A DNA stretch of 64,000 nt, taken from positions 806,001 to 870,000 of the forward strand of contig NZ_CP096034.1 in the NCBI RefSeq assembly GCF_023115465.1. The letters are read 5' to 3'. A model generated the notes under the pieces. It was not told the DNA's origin and did not search any database. It saw only the letters and a program-made list of their open reading frames with translations. Both the position numbers and the translations under genes were made by a program. Shown piece after piece: positions 9,736 to 18,790 of this stretch. Numbering within the stretch: the first letter of the stretch is position 1; each line of letters opens with the position of its first letter. The stretch comes from Gottfriedia acidiceleris (GTDB lineage Bacteria > Bacillota > Bacilli > Bacillales > Bacillaceae_G).

Positions 9736-10851
9736 ATGGAAAAAGAATTAGATTTAAAATTAAAAGGTAAAATAAGCCGATTAACGAACCAAACATTTAA
9801 ATTTGATGAGAGAATCGGAGAAGGCTGGTTTTCAGCTGTATATTTTTTAAAAACTAGAGAAATCATTCGAAAAAAGAAGCCAGATACTGAAGTAACAATG
9901 CAATTTTTCCAAAGAGAAAGTGCAGTATTATGTGGAACGGATGAAGCAATTGCTATTTTACAAACTTTTGCCGATCATCCAGAAAATCTTATTGTTCATT
10001 CATTAAAGGATGGAGATATGATTGAACCATTTGAAACTGTCCTAACAATTAAAGGTAAATATGCTGATTTTGGCTACCTAGAAGGAATTATTGATGGTAT
10101 TTTAGCTAGACGTACGTCTGTTGCTACAAATGTATATAATGTAAAACATTCTGCAAAATCCGCAGGCATTAAAAAGCCTGTTATTTTCATGGGAGATCGT
10201 GATGATCATTTCACAACTCAAGCAGGTGACGGCTATGCTGCATTTATTGGTGGTGCAACGGCACAAGCAACTCATGCAATGAATGAGTGGTGGGGTAATG
10301 AAGGTATGGGTACAATGCCTCATGCACTAATTCAAATGTATAATGGTGATGTTGTAGAAGCTGCACGTGCATATACAGAAGTTTATCCACAAGATGATTT
10401 AATTGTCTTAGTAGATTATAATAATGATGTCATTACCGACGCGCTAAAGGTTGCACGAGAATACGGTAGTAAATTAAAGGCTGTACGTGTAGATACATCA
10501 AAAACAATGATTGATCAGTACTTTATTGGGAATCCAGAATTATTAGGAAGTTTTGACCCTAGGGGTGTAAATCCTCCATTAATTTTTGCTTTACGAAATG
10601 CACTAGATCAAGAAGGATATCAGCATGTGCAAATTGTAGTAAGCGGTGGATTTACTGTAGAAAGAATTTTAGCTTTTGAGAAACAAGGTGTACCAGTAGA
10701 TTTATATGGTGTAGGCGGAAGTTTATTAAAAGTTAATATAGGCTTTACAGGTGATAATGTCGAGTTAAATGGTGTGCAACAAGCGAAAGCTGGAAGAAAG
10801 CTTCGTGAAAATCCTCGATTAGAAAGAGTAGAAATGAGCCCTAGACTATAA
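9736..10851 (+). CDS. nicotinate phosphoribosyltransferase-like protein
   Basis: 371 residues of the type II PRTase (NAPRTase/quinolinate PRTase) fold: N-terminal SRLTNQTF and WFSAVYFLKT, then GYLEGIIDGILARRTS, a central HATHAMNEWWGN region, and the phosphate-binding VSGGFTVERI followed by YGVGGSLL. Family members convert nicotinate plus PRPP to NaMN in NAD salvage. It is shorter than typical PncB (about 490), resembling the second, shorter bacillar paralogue. The ATG follows CAGGTGAAG. It lies 97 bases after sftA and may be co-transcribed. Substrate is inferred. Confidence 0.85.
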   Translation: MEKELDLKLKGKISRLTNQTFKFDERIGEGWFSAVYFLKTREIIRKKKPDTEVTMQFFQRESAVLCGTDEAIAILQTFADHPENLIVHSLKDGDMIEPFETVLTIKGKYADFGYLEGIIDGILARRTSVATNVYNVKHSAKSAGIKKPVIFMGDRDDHFTTQAGDGYAAFIGGATAQATHAMNEWWGNEGMGTMPHALIQMYNGDVVEAARAYTEVYPQDDLIVLVDYNNDVITDALKVAREYGSKLKAVRVDTSKTMIDQYFIGNPELLGSFDPRGVNPPLIFALRNALDQEGYQHVQIVVSGGFTVERILAFEKQGVPVDLYGVGGSLLKVNIGFTGDNVELNGVQQAKAGRKLRENPRLERVEMSPRL

Positions 10852-10968
10852 AGGGACTAAATATCAATTTAAGATTGATAGTATTTTAATATAAGCAGAT
10901 AACTTAAAGTATTTACTTTTCCATCTATTTCCTCATAGTGCGATTTAAAATAAATAGTCCTATGGGAG

Positions 10969-11075
10969 TTTAAGTGATATAATACTAATTGCGTAAAAAT
11001 TTAAGTTAGTTATCATTAAAAAAATAACTAGACTCGGCAAAGTAACAATGCATCAAATTTATAAAATATTGATGC
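10969..11075 (+). promoter_or_regulatory. putative promoter and structured leader upstream of murC
   Basis: The 301-base gap before murC holds a TATAAT near 10977-10983. Two hairpins follow: TAGTTAT/ATAACTA around 11007-11032, and GCATCAA (11050-11056) with TTGATGC (11069-11075) before a T-rich stretch. The second could act as an attenuator or terminate a short transcript. An additional weak hairpin (ATCAAT/ATTGAT) follows the upstream gene at about 10862-10878. No known riboswitch fold was recognised. Confidence 0.35.
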
Positions 11076-11152
11076 CATTTCTTTTATTTACACATATACT
11101 GTCTAAGAGATAGGCCGTTGTATTAGTGATCGATTTTGGAGGTTCTTTTAAT

Positions 11153-12445
11153 ATGACAGTTTACCATTTTGTAGGGATTAAAGGTACTGGAATGAGTGCT
11201 TTGGCACAAATTTTACATGATTCTGGTTTGACCGTTCAGGGATCAGATTATGAAAAGCACTTTTTCACTGAAAATGAATTACGAAAAAAAAATATTACGA
11301 TTTTACCATTTGATAAAGCAAATATTAAAGAAGGCCAATTCGTTATAGCAGGTAATGCATTTCCTGATAATCATGAAGAAATTGCAGCTGCTATTGAAAA
11401 AGGAATTCCGATGGCACGCTATCATAAATTCCTAGGGGAATATATGAATAAATTTACTAGCGTTGCAATTACTGGAGCACATGGTAAAACCTCTACGACA
11501 GGTTTATTAGCCCATGTAGTTTCTGGTGCGCGTCCAACTTCTTTTCTAATTGGAGATGGTACTGGGAAAGGTGAAAAAGACAGCGAGTATTTCGTGTTTG
11601 AAGCTTGTGAATACCGTCGTCATTTTCTTTCATACTTTCCAGACTATTGCATCATGACTAATATTGATTTTGATCATCCGGATTATTATAAGAGTGTAGA
11701 TGATGTATTCGATGCTTTCCAACAAATGGCTGATCAAGTAAAGAAAGGTATTATTGCATGTGGAGATGATGAACATCTTCAACGAATTTATGCAAAAGTA
11801 CCTGTAATGTATTATGGATTTAACGAGGACAATGATTTCCAAGCTCGTAATATCGAAAAACATACAAATGGTACAACATTTGATGTATTCGTCCGTAATA
11901 CGTATTACGCTACTTTTGATATTACTGGATATGGTGATCATAGTATTTTAAATGCTTTAGCAGTAATTGCGCTTTGCCATTATGAAGAAATCGATGTTGA
12001 TATTATTAAAGCTAGATTATTAACATACGGTGGCGTAAAGCGTCGTTTCAGTGAAAAACGCTTCGGAGATCAAATGTTAATTGATGACTATGCTCATCAT
12101 CCAACTGAGATCCAAGCGACGATTCAAGCAGCACGTCAAAAATACCCTGACCGTGAAATCGTAGCAGTGTTCCAACCGCATACATTTACACGCACAAGTA
12201 AATTTTTAGATGAATTTGCTGGTACATTAGAAAAAGCAGATAAAGTTTACTTATGTGATATTTTTGGTTCTGCACGAGAAGATAAAGGTACTTTAACAAT
12301 TGAAGACCTTTCTTGTAAAATTGCAGGTGCTGAACTATTGACTGATGATAATATCAGCAATTTACAAAACCATAAAAATAGCGTATTAATTTTTATGGGC
12401 GCTGGAGATATTCAAAAATACCAAGCAGCATACGAAAAACTATAA
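11153..12445 (+). CDS. murC: UDP-N-acetylmuramate--L-alanine ligase
   Basis: Cytosolic ATP-dependent ligase adding L-Ala to UDP-MurNAc, first step of the peptidoglycan stem peptide. 430 residues, usual length for Bacillus. The start at 11153 gives [19 protein letters not shown] with GGAGGT nine bases upstream; an in-frame GTG at 11126 has no ribosome site. Visible motifs: nucleotide-binding GIKGTGMS, the Mur ligase P-loop [10 protein letters not shown], and [10 protein letters not shown]. Position downstream of sftA is conserved in Bacillus. It ends with a strong terminator. Confidence 0.97.
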   Translation: MTVYHFVGIKGTGMSALAQILHDSGLTVQGSDYEKHFFTENELRKKNITILPFDKANIKEGQFVIAGNAFPDNHEEIAAAIEKGIPMARYHKFLGEYMNKFTSVAITGAHGKTSTTGLLAHVVSGARPTSFLIGDGTGKGEKDSEYFVFEACEYRRHFLSYFPDYCIMTNIDFDHPDYYKSVDDVFDAFQQMADQVKKGIIACGDDEHLQRIYAKVPVMYYGFNEDNDFQARNIEKHTNGTTFDVFVRNTYYATFDITGYGDHSILNALAVIALCHYEEIDVDIIKARLLTYGGVKRRFSEKRFGDQMLIDDYAHHPTEIQATIQAARQKYPDREIVAVFQPHTFTRTSKFLDEFAGTLEKADKVYLCDIFGSAREDKGTLTIEDLSCKIAGAELLTDDNISNLQNHKNSVLIFMGAGDIQKYQAAYEKL

Positions 12446-12453
12446 AAACTATT

Positions 12454-12488
12454 AAACCCGTTTATGTATGATCATAAACGGGTTTTTT
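12454..12488 (+). terminator. terminator of murC
   Basis: AAACCCGTTTATG (12454-12466) pairs with CATAAACGGGTTT (12473-12485), followed by T-run. Confidence 0.96.
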
Positions 12489-12592
12489 GTTATTTTGAAA
12501 AAGCTTGTTTTACAAAAAATGCTTAATAAGAAGGTAAATTGTAAAAACAAAAAGAATATGTCATACGAATGAAAGGGTAAGGAGTGAAAAGA

Positions 12593-12835
12593 TTGAATAA
12601 TCACTATGATCTAATTATTGTTGGAGCAGGCGCTATGGGAATGGCAACAGGATATTATATATCAAAAGGAAATCAGAAAATATTATTAATAGATTCTTTT
12701 GATCCACCACATAGCTTTGGTAGCCATCACGGCGATACTAGAATCATTCGTCATGCATATGGAGAAAGTAGAGAATATGTACCTTTAGCATTACGGGCAC
12801 AAAAATTATGGGAAGAATGCATGTCGATTAAATGA
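12593..12835 (+). pseudogene. N-terminal remnant of sarcosine/N-methyl-amino-acid oxidase (FAD)
   Basis: 80 residues from a TTG (12593) with AAGGAG eight bases upstream; an in-frame GTG lies at 12584. The fragment has the FAD Rossmann motif [14 protein letters not shown] and the family stretch [17 protein letters not shown] of monomeric sarcosine oxidases (normally about 370-390 residues). It stops right after KLWEEC, where a full protein would continue, so the catalytic and substrate parts are gone. The break abuts an AraC-regulator remnant, indicating an internal deletion that removed both genes' facing parts. Confidence 0.85.
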
Positions 12836-13394
12836 AGACGTATTTAAGACTGAGGTAGTCGATTTAATTATGTTAATTTCTAGGGTTGTAGTAGAGTCAG
12901 GCGTGAATGCAACACTCATCATGTCAAAAAATGCTCAAATGATCCAGGAATTATATCACATTATTCGCTATGATAAATTTGTAAAAAAGGTTTGCGAATA
13001 TGCTTACTGGCTAACGATTCAAATAGCCAATTCATTTAATAATCAGATGTCTCCTATGATTCGTAAAGCAACTAAATATATACGAGAAAATCATCAATCT
13101 ACTATAACATTGGAAGAAATTGCTCAATATTGTTGCGTAAGTAAATATCATTTCAGTCACCTATTCAAAAAAGAAATTGGCACAAGTGCGATCGATTTTT
13201 TAAATAGAATAAGGATTGAAAAATCAATGTTTTATTTAGAAATGACTGATTTAAGTATGCAAGAAATTGCTATACGAGTTGGTTTTCAAGATTCAAATTA
13301 TTTTAGTCGTATATTTAAAAAATACATAAAAAGTAGCCCTTCTGAATATAGGGCTACTAAATATCCACATTTAAATTTAGTGTTAGAAAATTAA
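12825..13394 (+). pseudogene. C-terminal remnant of AraC-family regulator
   Basis: The frame is open upstream of the first ATG (12870): it runs in from about 12825 reading [20 protein letters not shown], which resembles the end of a sensor domain, so the natural N-terminus is missing. The C-terminal half is an intact two-helix AraC DNA-binding domain (TLEEIAQYCCVSKYHFSHLF and MQEIAIRVGFQDSNYFSRIF). Translation from 12870 (174 residues) is possible, but the ribosome site is poor. It could still be expressed as a DNA-binding fragment. Best read as the downstream half of a deletion scar. Confidence 0.75.
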
Positions 13395-13449
13395 AATTAG
13401 GATGCAGTGTTTAAGGTTAAGGTGAAGATTGTAAAGACGCTTCTTACCC

Positions 13450-14223
13450 TTAATCCTGCCTTTCTAATCTTGTTGCATAAGGATAAAGTGGATCTAATAA
13501 TTGGAATTCATAGGTAATTCCATCGACTTTTCCAACCACCTTTTCACTGTCATAAAGCTCCAACATGAAACCGGCCATTTCTTTTGCCGTATGATATTTT
13601 GGTAGGACGCCTTCGAATTTAATGTTTTCTTCTAAATCATAGGATACTTTTGCAAATTCTGTTTCAGTTGCAGCTGGTGCTAATACTTTAGCTTTCATTT
13701 TTGCACCTTTTTCTTTTAATTCATGAGCTAGCCCTTCTGTAAAGGCACTAACATAGAATTTAGTCGCACAATATGTGATGGCATTACCAATAATTGTATA
13801 CCCTCCACCAGATGAAACATTGATAACTTGTGTACCTTCGACTGATGAATAATCGCGTACGTATAGTGAAGTTAAAATCGTTAAAGCTTCAATATTCAAA
13901 TTAAGCATACTTTCAATTTTTGCTAAATTTTGTTCACCAACAGAAGCGAAATTACCAAAACCTGCATTATTAATCCAAGTCTCAATATTATATTCTTTAA
14001 GTTCTTCATATAAATCATAAGCATTTTTAACAACAGATAAGTCAGCCGTTTTTATAATCACATCAAGATCAGAATTCAAATTAGTGATTTCTGATTTTAA
14101 TTTTTCAAGTTCTTCCGTTCTGCGAGCAACAATGATTAGGTTTTTTCCACGTGTGGCAAACGCAAGAGCTGTTTCATAACCAATTCCTGAACTAGCACCT
14201 GTAATGACAGTATATTTTTTCAT
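13450..14223 (-). CDS. short-chain dehydrogenase/reductase
   Basis: Classical SDR, 257 residues, cytosolic NAD(P)-dependent oxidoreductase of unknown substrate. Cofactor motif TGASSGIG at residues 8-15, NNAG at 85-88, catalytic Ser137/138, Tyr151 and Lys155 (YCATK). VARRTEEL after the second strand (Arg34-Arg35) suggests NADPH preference. It is divergent from a MerR regulator with a MerR-type promoter between them (14289-14319), so it is very likely induced by that regulator, probably under electrophile or redox stress. ATG preceded by AGGAGG. Confidence 0.9.
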   Translation of the reverse strand: MKKYTVITGASSGIGYETALAFATRGKNLIIVARRTEELEKLKSEITNLNSDLDVIIKTADLSVVKNAYDLYEELKEYNIETWINNAGFGNFASVGEQNLAKIESMLNLNIEALTILTSLYVRDYSSVEGTQVINVSSGGGYTIIGNAITYCATKFYVSAFTEGLAHELKEKGAKMKAKVLAPAATETEFAKVSYDLEENIKFEGVLPKYHTAKEMAGFMLELYDSEKVVGKVDGITYEFQLLDPLYPYATRLERQD

Positions 14224-14288
14224 CTAAATTCCTCCTAATAATTTGGTTTATACTAAAATTAAATTAATTGTGTATCAGTTACGGATTC

Positions 14289-14319
14289 ATTATACTGGTT
14301 AGAGTAAACTCTAAGTCAA
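14289..14319 (-). promoter_or_regulatory. MerR-type promoter/operator driving the SDR gene
   Basis: On the minus strand, -35 TTGACT (14319-14314) and -10 TATAAT (14294-14289) are separated by 19 bp, the over-long spacing typical of MerR-activated promoters. The spacer contains most of the dyad TTAGAGT-AA-ACTCTAA (14299-14314), close to the operator consensus of AdhR/NmlR-type regulators. Confidence 0.88.
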
Positions 14320-14352
14320 ACTGTTTTTATTCTATTCAAACTGGAGGTACTT

Positions 14353-14727
14353 ATGTATTCAATTGGTGAAGTCGCTCAGATGTTAGGAATAAGCACACAT
14401 ACATTACGTTATTATGAAAAAGAACAGATCATTCTTCCTGATCGAAATGCAAATGGTGAGAGGTTGTATTCTGAATCACACATTCAGTGGTTAAAATTTG
14501 TCCTTAAGTTAAAAGAAACGCAAATGCCAGTTAATAAGATTAAAGAGTATGCACATTTATATACAGAAGGTGAGCACACTTCTTTGGCTAGGTTGGGTCT
14601 ATTAGTTGAGCATAAAGAGTCTATTGAACATCAGCTTAAAACATTAGAAGAAACAAATAAAATGTTAGAGCAAAAAATCAATTTTTATAAAGAGGTAATT
14701 CATAATAAAAACATAGTCCATAAATAA
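14353..14727 (+). CDS. MerR-family transcriptional regulator
   Basis: 124 residues. N-terminal winged helix YSIGEVAQMLGISTHTLRYY, then a coiled-coil dimer helix (residues about 80-118). No conserved cysteine is present anywhere, so thiol or metal sensing of the CueR/NmlR kind is not obvious. The ATG follows CTGGAGGTAC. It is divergent from the SDR gene; the dyad between them lies within the SDR promoter spacer, the standard MerR activation geometry. Autoregulation is plausible because the site lies upstream of both genes. Confidence 0.9.
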   Translation: MYSIGEVAQMLGISTHTLRYYEKEQIILPDRNANGERLYSESHIQWLKFVLKLKETQMPVNKIKEYAHLYTEGEHTSLARLGLLVEHKESIEHQLKTLEETNKMLEQKINFYKEVIHNKNIVHK

Positions 14728-14764
14728 AACCTTATTGGAGAAAGCCCCAATAAGGTTATTTTTT
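14727..14764. terminator. bidirectional terminator
   Basis: AACCTTATTGG (14728-14738) pairs with CCAATAAGGTT (14747-14757) with T-rich flanks on both strands; it serves merR (+) and the 14764-15222 gene (-). Confidence 0.92.
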
Positions 14765-15222
14765 TATTCGACTCTTTCTTTTTTTCGAAGTCCCGCAAAT
14801 CCTAATAATCCAAGAAGTCCAAGCCATCCGTAATTGAAATGATTATTATCGTTATTGTCAGTTGTATTTAGTGTGTTAGTAACAGGGGTAGGCGTTACAT
14901 TTACATTTCGTCGATAGTAATTCCCATCATTACTTACCGTATTATTCACTCCATTGTTATTGTTATTTAACATGTCATTTGTAGTATTTTTTATATTATT
15001 TTTAGTATTATAATATCCTTCTTTAACCGTATTTTTCGTGTCATTTACAACGTGGTTTGGATCATTAAAATCATTGTTAAAATCTCTTTTTATATGTTTA
15101 CCATTATGGTCATAGTTTGGTTCTAATTGTGTAGCGTCAGGTCCGGTAGAAGCAGCATGAACATTGGCAGAAATGATAAATGATAATGATACTGTGCATA
15201 ATGTTAGACAAATTTTATTCAT
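14764..15222 (-). CDS. exported Asn-rich protein with WGxxGxxG-type C-terminus
   Basis: 152 residues from the ATG at 15222 (GGAGGG upstream). A signal peptide (MNKICLTLCTVSLSFIISA, cleavage after VHA) is followed by a hydrophilic, Asn/Thr-rich middle (several NNN runs, YNTKNNIKNTTND) and a C-terminal WLGLLGLLGFAGLRKKE: a short hydrophobic segment plus basic tail, as in the WGxxGxxG small-protein family. It probably sits in the membrane facing outside. Function unknown. An upstream extension to 15285 has no ribosome site. Confidence 0.75.
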   Translation of the reverse strand: MNKICLTLCTVSLSFIISANVHAASTGPDATQLEPNYDHNGKHIKRDFNNDFNDPNHVVNDTKNTVKEGYYNTKNNIKNTTNDMLNNNNNGVNNTVSNDGNYYRRNVNVTPTPVTNTLNTTDNNDNNHFNYGWLGLLGLLGFAGLRKKERVE

Positions 15223-15294
15223 CTTTAACCCTCCTTCTTTATGCATTATTATTTTGTACATCTTTAGAAGGAATATATGTGGCAAAAAAGTCCA

Positions 15295-16062
15295 TTAAAA
15301 AATAGCACTTGTTTTATTCGAATTGGCTGAAAGATACCAAAAATAACAAAGCGCCAAAATCAATAACAAATCAACAAAGTCCCCTCCATAATACATTAAG
15401 ACTGCACCATTTTGAACGTCATTAAAACTGAAACTGTCTAATGGATTTGAAAAAAGAAACTTCGATAAAATATCATGACCTGCTAGTGCAAGTATCATAA
15501 TTAATGAACGAAATAAAAAACTGAATTTATGAGAGAGAGGTTCAATACCAATGATTGAAATTGTAAAGAGATATCCTGAAAAAAACAAATGAATATGAAC
15601 AAAAATTAACCAAAAGGTACTCTCATGAATTAAGTTAAACACTGTGGAGTTATACAATACCCAAAGTCCCCCGATATTTAAAATCATTGTCGTTATAGGA
15701 TGAGTTAATAGTCGAACAGGAGCACTTCTTAAAAGACGTGTCACACGCCTTGCATGTTGAGTTTTTAATGATGTTAACAATAATGTAATCGGTCTAGATA
15801 AAGCGATAAAAAATGGAGCGAGCATTCCTAGTAATAAATGCATAACCATATGGAAAACAAAAAGGTGATGACTTAGTTTTGCTATTGGTCCAATAACCGA
15901 AACGAATATACAAACAAACCCAGTTACCCATAATATAGAGCGAGATTTTGGCCATGGCTTTTTTTTATGTTTTTTCGCAGCAACCAAATAGCCAACAATA
16001 AAAAGTAAAATGAATAAAATAATGGGTAGATCAAACGAATAATTATCCCTCAAATTGACCAC
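15295..16062 (-). CDS. CtaG-like cytochrome c oxidase assembly membrane protein
   Basis: About 250 residues with six to seven membrane helices and conserved His residues (LSHHLFVFHMVMHLLLGM, FVHIHLFFSGYLF) of the caa3-type CtaG family, which helps build cytochrome caa3 oxidase. The longest frame starts at a GTG (16062) that overlaps the upstream DUF2243 gene by 20 bases; a TTG at 16053 has a better-placed AGGTGG, and either start implies translational coupling. No oxidase genes are in view, so this may be a paralogue with another role. Paired with DUF2243, a pairing I recall from other bacilli. Confidence 0.82.
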   Translation of the reverse strand: MVNLRDNYSFDLPIILFILLFIVGYLVAAKKHKKKPWPKSRSILWVTGFVCIFVSVIGPIAKLSHHLFVFHMVMHLLLGMLAPFFIALSRPITLLLTSLKTQHARRVTRLLRSAPVRLLTHPITTMILNIGGLWVLYNSTVFNLIHESTFWLIFVHIHLFFSGYLFTISIIGIEPLSHKFSFLFRSLIMILALAGHDILSKFLFSNPLDSFSFNDVQNGAVLMYYGGDFVDLLLILALCYFWYLSANSNKTSAIF

Positions 16063-16513
16063 CTTTATTTCGAGTTTTAAAAATTAGAATGCAACCTATT
16101 AGTGTCATAATAGAAGCAGTAATATTCCAAGTTAAATCATAAGGCATAATATCGACGTTATATCTAATTTGATGAAGCTTCATCCATTTATGCTGAACTG
16201 TTCCATCATAAAGTTGAAATAAACCTGCTCCGAGTAAAACTCCGCCAATCCATCTTTTAATATAGAGTGATTTTTTTCTCCTTAAATTCGCAAACATAAA
16301 TAAGGAGCCAATCGTTGCGAACCAACTAAAGGCATGAAAAAGACCATCAGAGATAAGTCCCAAAGCTGTTGTAGACTTATCGTAAAAATGATGCCAATGA
16401 AGAAGCTGATGAAAAACTGCTTCGTCAAAAAATGCCACTAATCCAAGGCCAAATAAAAATCCAGACCATAAATTTAAATGTAAATAATTAGTTGAATTTT
16501 CTAGAGTAGTCAT
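16043..16513 (-). CDS. DUF2243 membrane protein
   Basis: 156 residues, four membrane helices, His-rich first loop (FHQLLHWHHFYDK) and FQLYDGTVQHKWMKLHQIRY, which match DUF2243. The function is unknown; several His could bind metal or heme, which would fit the CtaG-like partner that overlaps its 3' end. ATG preceded by GGTGGAG on the minus strand. It is divergent from the MFS gene; a GTAATT/AATTAC inverted repeat (16576-16593) lies in the shared upstream region and could be an operator. Confidence 0.82.
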   Translation of the reverse strand: MTTLENSTNYLHLNLWSGFLFGLGLVAFFDEAVFHQLLHWHHFYDKSTTALGLISDGLFHAFSWFATIGSLFMFANLRRKKSLYIKRWIGGVLLGAGLFQLYDGTVQHKWMKLHQIRYNVDIMPYDLTWNITASIMTLIGCILIFKTRNKGGQFEG

Positions 16514-16667
16514 AGAGACTCCACCTTTCGAAATGGTATATTATTCATTTTGCCCCCAATTTTACCGAACAAATCGTAATTAGTAAAAATTACAATTCAA
16601 CCAAAAATGATACTTGGGAAGGATAAGGTTTGTGATTGTTTCTAGTTACACAAAAGGCGGAGGTAAT

Positions 16668-17903
16668 ATGGATAAAAAACAAAAGGGCAGTTTATGGGCG
16701 CTTTCTACAGTACCTCTTGTAATGACTTTAGGTAATTCAATGTTGATTCCCGTACTTCCCAAATTAGAACAACAATTAAATATATCTGGCCTTAAAGTTT
16801 CAATGATTATAACTGTTTATTCAGTTTTTGCAATCATTCTTATCCCTATTGCCGGTTATTTGTCGGATTTATTTGGAAGAAAAAAAGTAATTATTCCAAG
16901 TTTAATTATTGCGGGAATAGGAGGGGCCTTAGCTGGCTTTGTTTGTTGGAAATTAGAAAATCCATACATGTGGTTAATTGTTGGGAGAATCATTCAAGGG
17001 ATTGGTTCTGCTGGGGCAATGCCTGTTGTTATTCCGTGTGTGGGGGATATGTTTAAAGATGAAAATGAAGTTAGTAAAGGATTAGGCTTAGTGGAGACAT
17101 CGAATACATTTGGAAAAGTTCTAAGTCCGATACTTGGTTCTGCATTAGCAGCAGTAGTTTGGTATTTACCATTTTTATCAATACCATTCCTTTGCTTACT
17201 CTCAATTATATTAATATTAATTTTTGTCAAACCTCCAAAACAACCTATGAGATCAAAAAGAAAAGATAAAAGAAAGAAAAAGTTTAAAATGTTTATCAGA
17301 TCAATTCGAAAAATATTTCGAAATAATGGTAAATGGCTTTATACCATATTTATACTAGGTGCCATTATCATGTTCATATTATTTGGTATGCTTTTTTATT
17401 TATCAAAAATATTAGAAAAGCGCTATCACATAATTGGAATATGGAAAGGATGTGTGTTAGCGGTCCCGCTAGCTGCTTTATCCTACACATCTTATAAGAC
17501 AGGTAAAAAAATTGGAAATAAAAAAGGTGCAATGAAAAAATGCATTGTGATTGGATTTATCTTAATAAGTATTTCTTTTGTCATACCGATTTTCAACAAA
17601 GATATTTATATGATTATCATGAGTTTATTAATTAGTGGGATTGGAATTGGAATGTCGTTACCAAGCTTAGATGCATTAATAACCGAAGGAATTGAGAAGG
17701 AACAAAGAGGGACTATTACATCTCTTTATAGTTCTTTACGATTTGTGGGGGTAGCTGCAGGACCTCCTGCTTTTGCCTATTTGATGAGTAAACCTGATAA
17801 TTATATGTTGTATTGTTCCATAATTTTAGCAGTGCTTGGACTTGTTTTGTCCATCAAATATATTAAGCCTAACCAAGGTACAGTTACCGCTAAATCTAAT
17901 TAA
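16668..17903 (+). CDS. MFS transporter (multidrug-efflux type)
   Basis: 411 residues, 12 helices predicted by eye, with MFS motif A GYLSDLFGRKKV after the second helix, a long strongly basic central loop (KRKDKRKKKFK region), and motif-C-like glycine-rich fifth helix. Probable proton-coupled drug exporter; substrate unknown. The ATG at 16668 follows GGCGGAGG. The next gene (Mn catalase) starts 28 bases after its stop, so the two are probably one transcript. Confidence 0.87.
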   Translation: MDKKQKGSLWALSTVPLVMTLGNSMLIPVLPKLEQQLNISGLKVSMIITVYSVFAIILIPIAGYLSDLFGRKKVIIPSLIIAGIGGALAGFVCWKLENPYMWLIVGRIIQGIGSAGAMPVVIPCVGDMFKDENEVSKGLGLVETSNTFGKVLSPILGSALAAVVWYLPFLSIPFLCLLSIILILIFVKPPKQPMRSKRKDKRKKKFKMFIRSIRKIFRNNGKWLYTIFILGAIIMFILFGMLFYLSKILEKRYHIIGIWKGCVLAVPLAALSYTSYKTGKKIGNKKGAMKKCIVIGFILISISFVIPIFNKDIYMIIMSLLISGIGIGMSLPSLDALITEGIEKEQRGTITSLYSSLRFVGVAAGPPAFAYLMSKPDNYMLYCSIILAVLGLVLSIKYIKPNQGTVTAKSN

Positions 17904-17930
17904 AACAAATCCATAGAATAGGGGAATATT

Positions 17931-18785
17931 ATGTATTATTACAAAGAAGAATTAATCAATATGATAAAGCCAGATAAACCAGATCCGGCAGCTGCAAAAG
18001 TTTTACAAGAAGCGTTAGGTGGACAATTTGGGGAAATGCGAACAATGATGCAATATTTTTTCCAAAGCTCAAATTTTCGAGGAAAAGCTAAACAATACAA
18101 AGATTTAATTCGAGGAGTTTTTCTAGAGGAAATTAGTCATGTAGAGCTTGTTCAAAATACAATTAACCAGTTGTTAAATGATTCGGGTGCACCTGGTGTC
18201 GGTAATTTTGGTACTGATGGCGCACCATTAGATGAAGCAATAAAACATGCCAACCCTCATCACTATATAATGGGGGCACAAGCATCTCTTCCAGTTGATG
18301 CAGGAGGTAATCCATGGAATGGTTCTTGGGTTTATAGCCATGGGAATTTAGTCGCTGATTTACTAAATAATTTAATACTTGAATCAACAGGAGTTCTACA
18401 AAAAACAAGAATTTATGAAATGAGTTCAAATCAAACATTAAGAGAGACATTAGGATTCTTAATTGTACGTGACAATGCTCATCAAAATGCTTTTGCAAAG
18501 GCATTGGAAACTTTAGGCGTAAATTGGGGTAAATTATTCCCGGTTCCGAATTACGATATAAATAAATACCCTGAATGTAGAAAATTTGTAGATATGGGAT
18601 ATCATAATGCTCAATTCAATTTTAGACTTGATGAGACACTTATGGGAGAAATATTCAAAGGTAAAACACCAAGTAGAAATGGTGGAGACTTAAACGTTAC
18701 GGAACCTCCAAAAGGTTTTCCAGTTCCTGAATTTCCTGATATGCCGAATGAACATAGCCCAGGTTTATATGATTTAAATAATTAA
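17931..18785 (+). CDS. manganese catalase
   Basis: 284 residues of the dimanganese catalase family (YdbD/CotJC relatives), decomposing hydrogen peroxide without heme. Metal-site residues visible: Glu35 in GQFGEMRTMM, Glu67 and His70 in EEISHVEL, and a second half-site with ESTGVLQKTRIYE and IVRDNAHQN. CotJC is about 190 residues, so the length fits the YdbD-type rather than the spore-coat form. The ATG has AGGGGAA upstream. It follows the MFS gene closely and ends at a terminator. Confidence 0.93.
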   Translation: MYYYKEELINMIKPDKPDPAAAKVLQEALGGQFGEMRTMMQYFFQSSNFRGKAKQYKDLIRGVFLEEISHVELVQNTINQLLNDSGAPGVGNFGTDGAPLDEAIKHANPHHYIMGAQASLPVDAGGNPWNGSWVYSHGNLVADLLNNLILESTGVLQKTRIYEMSSNQTLRETLGFLIVRDNAHQNAFAKALETLGVNWGKLFPVPNYDINKYPECRKFVDMGYHNAQFNFRLDETLMGEIFKGKTPSRNGGDLNVTEPPKGFPVPEFPDMPNEHSPGLYDLNN

Positions 18786-18790
18786 ATTTA

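Noticed and set aside
11630-11941. 103-codon minus-strand frame inside murC
   Set aside because: Antisense to a well-conserved enzyme; no ribosome site.
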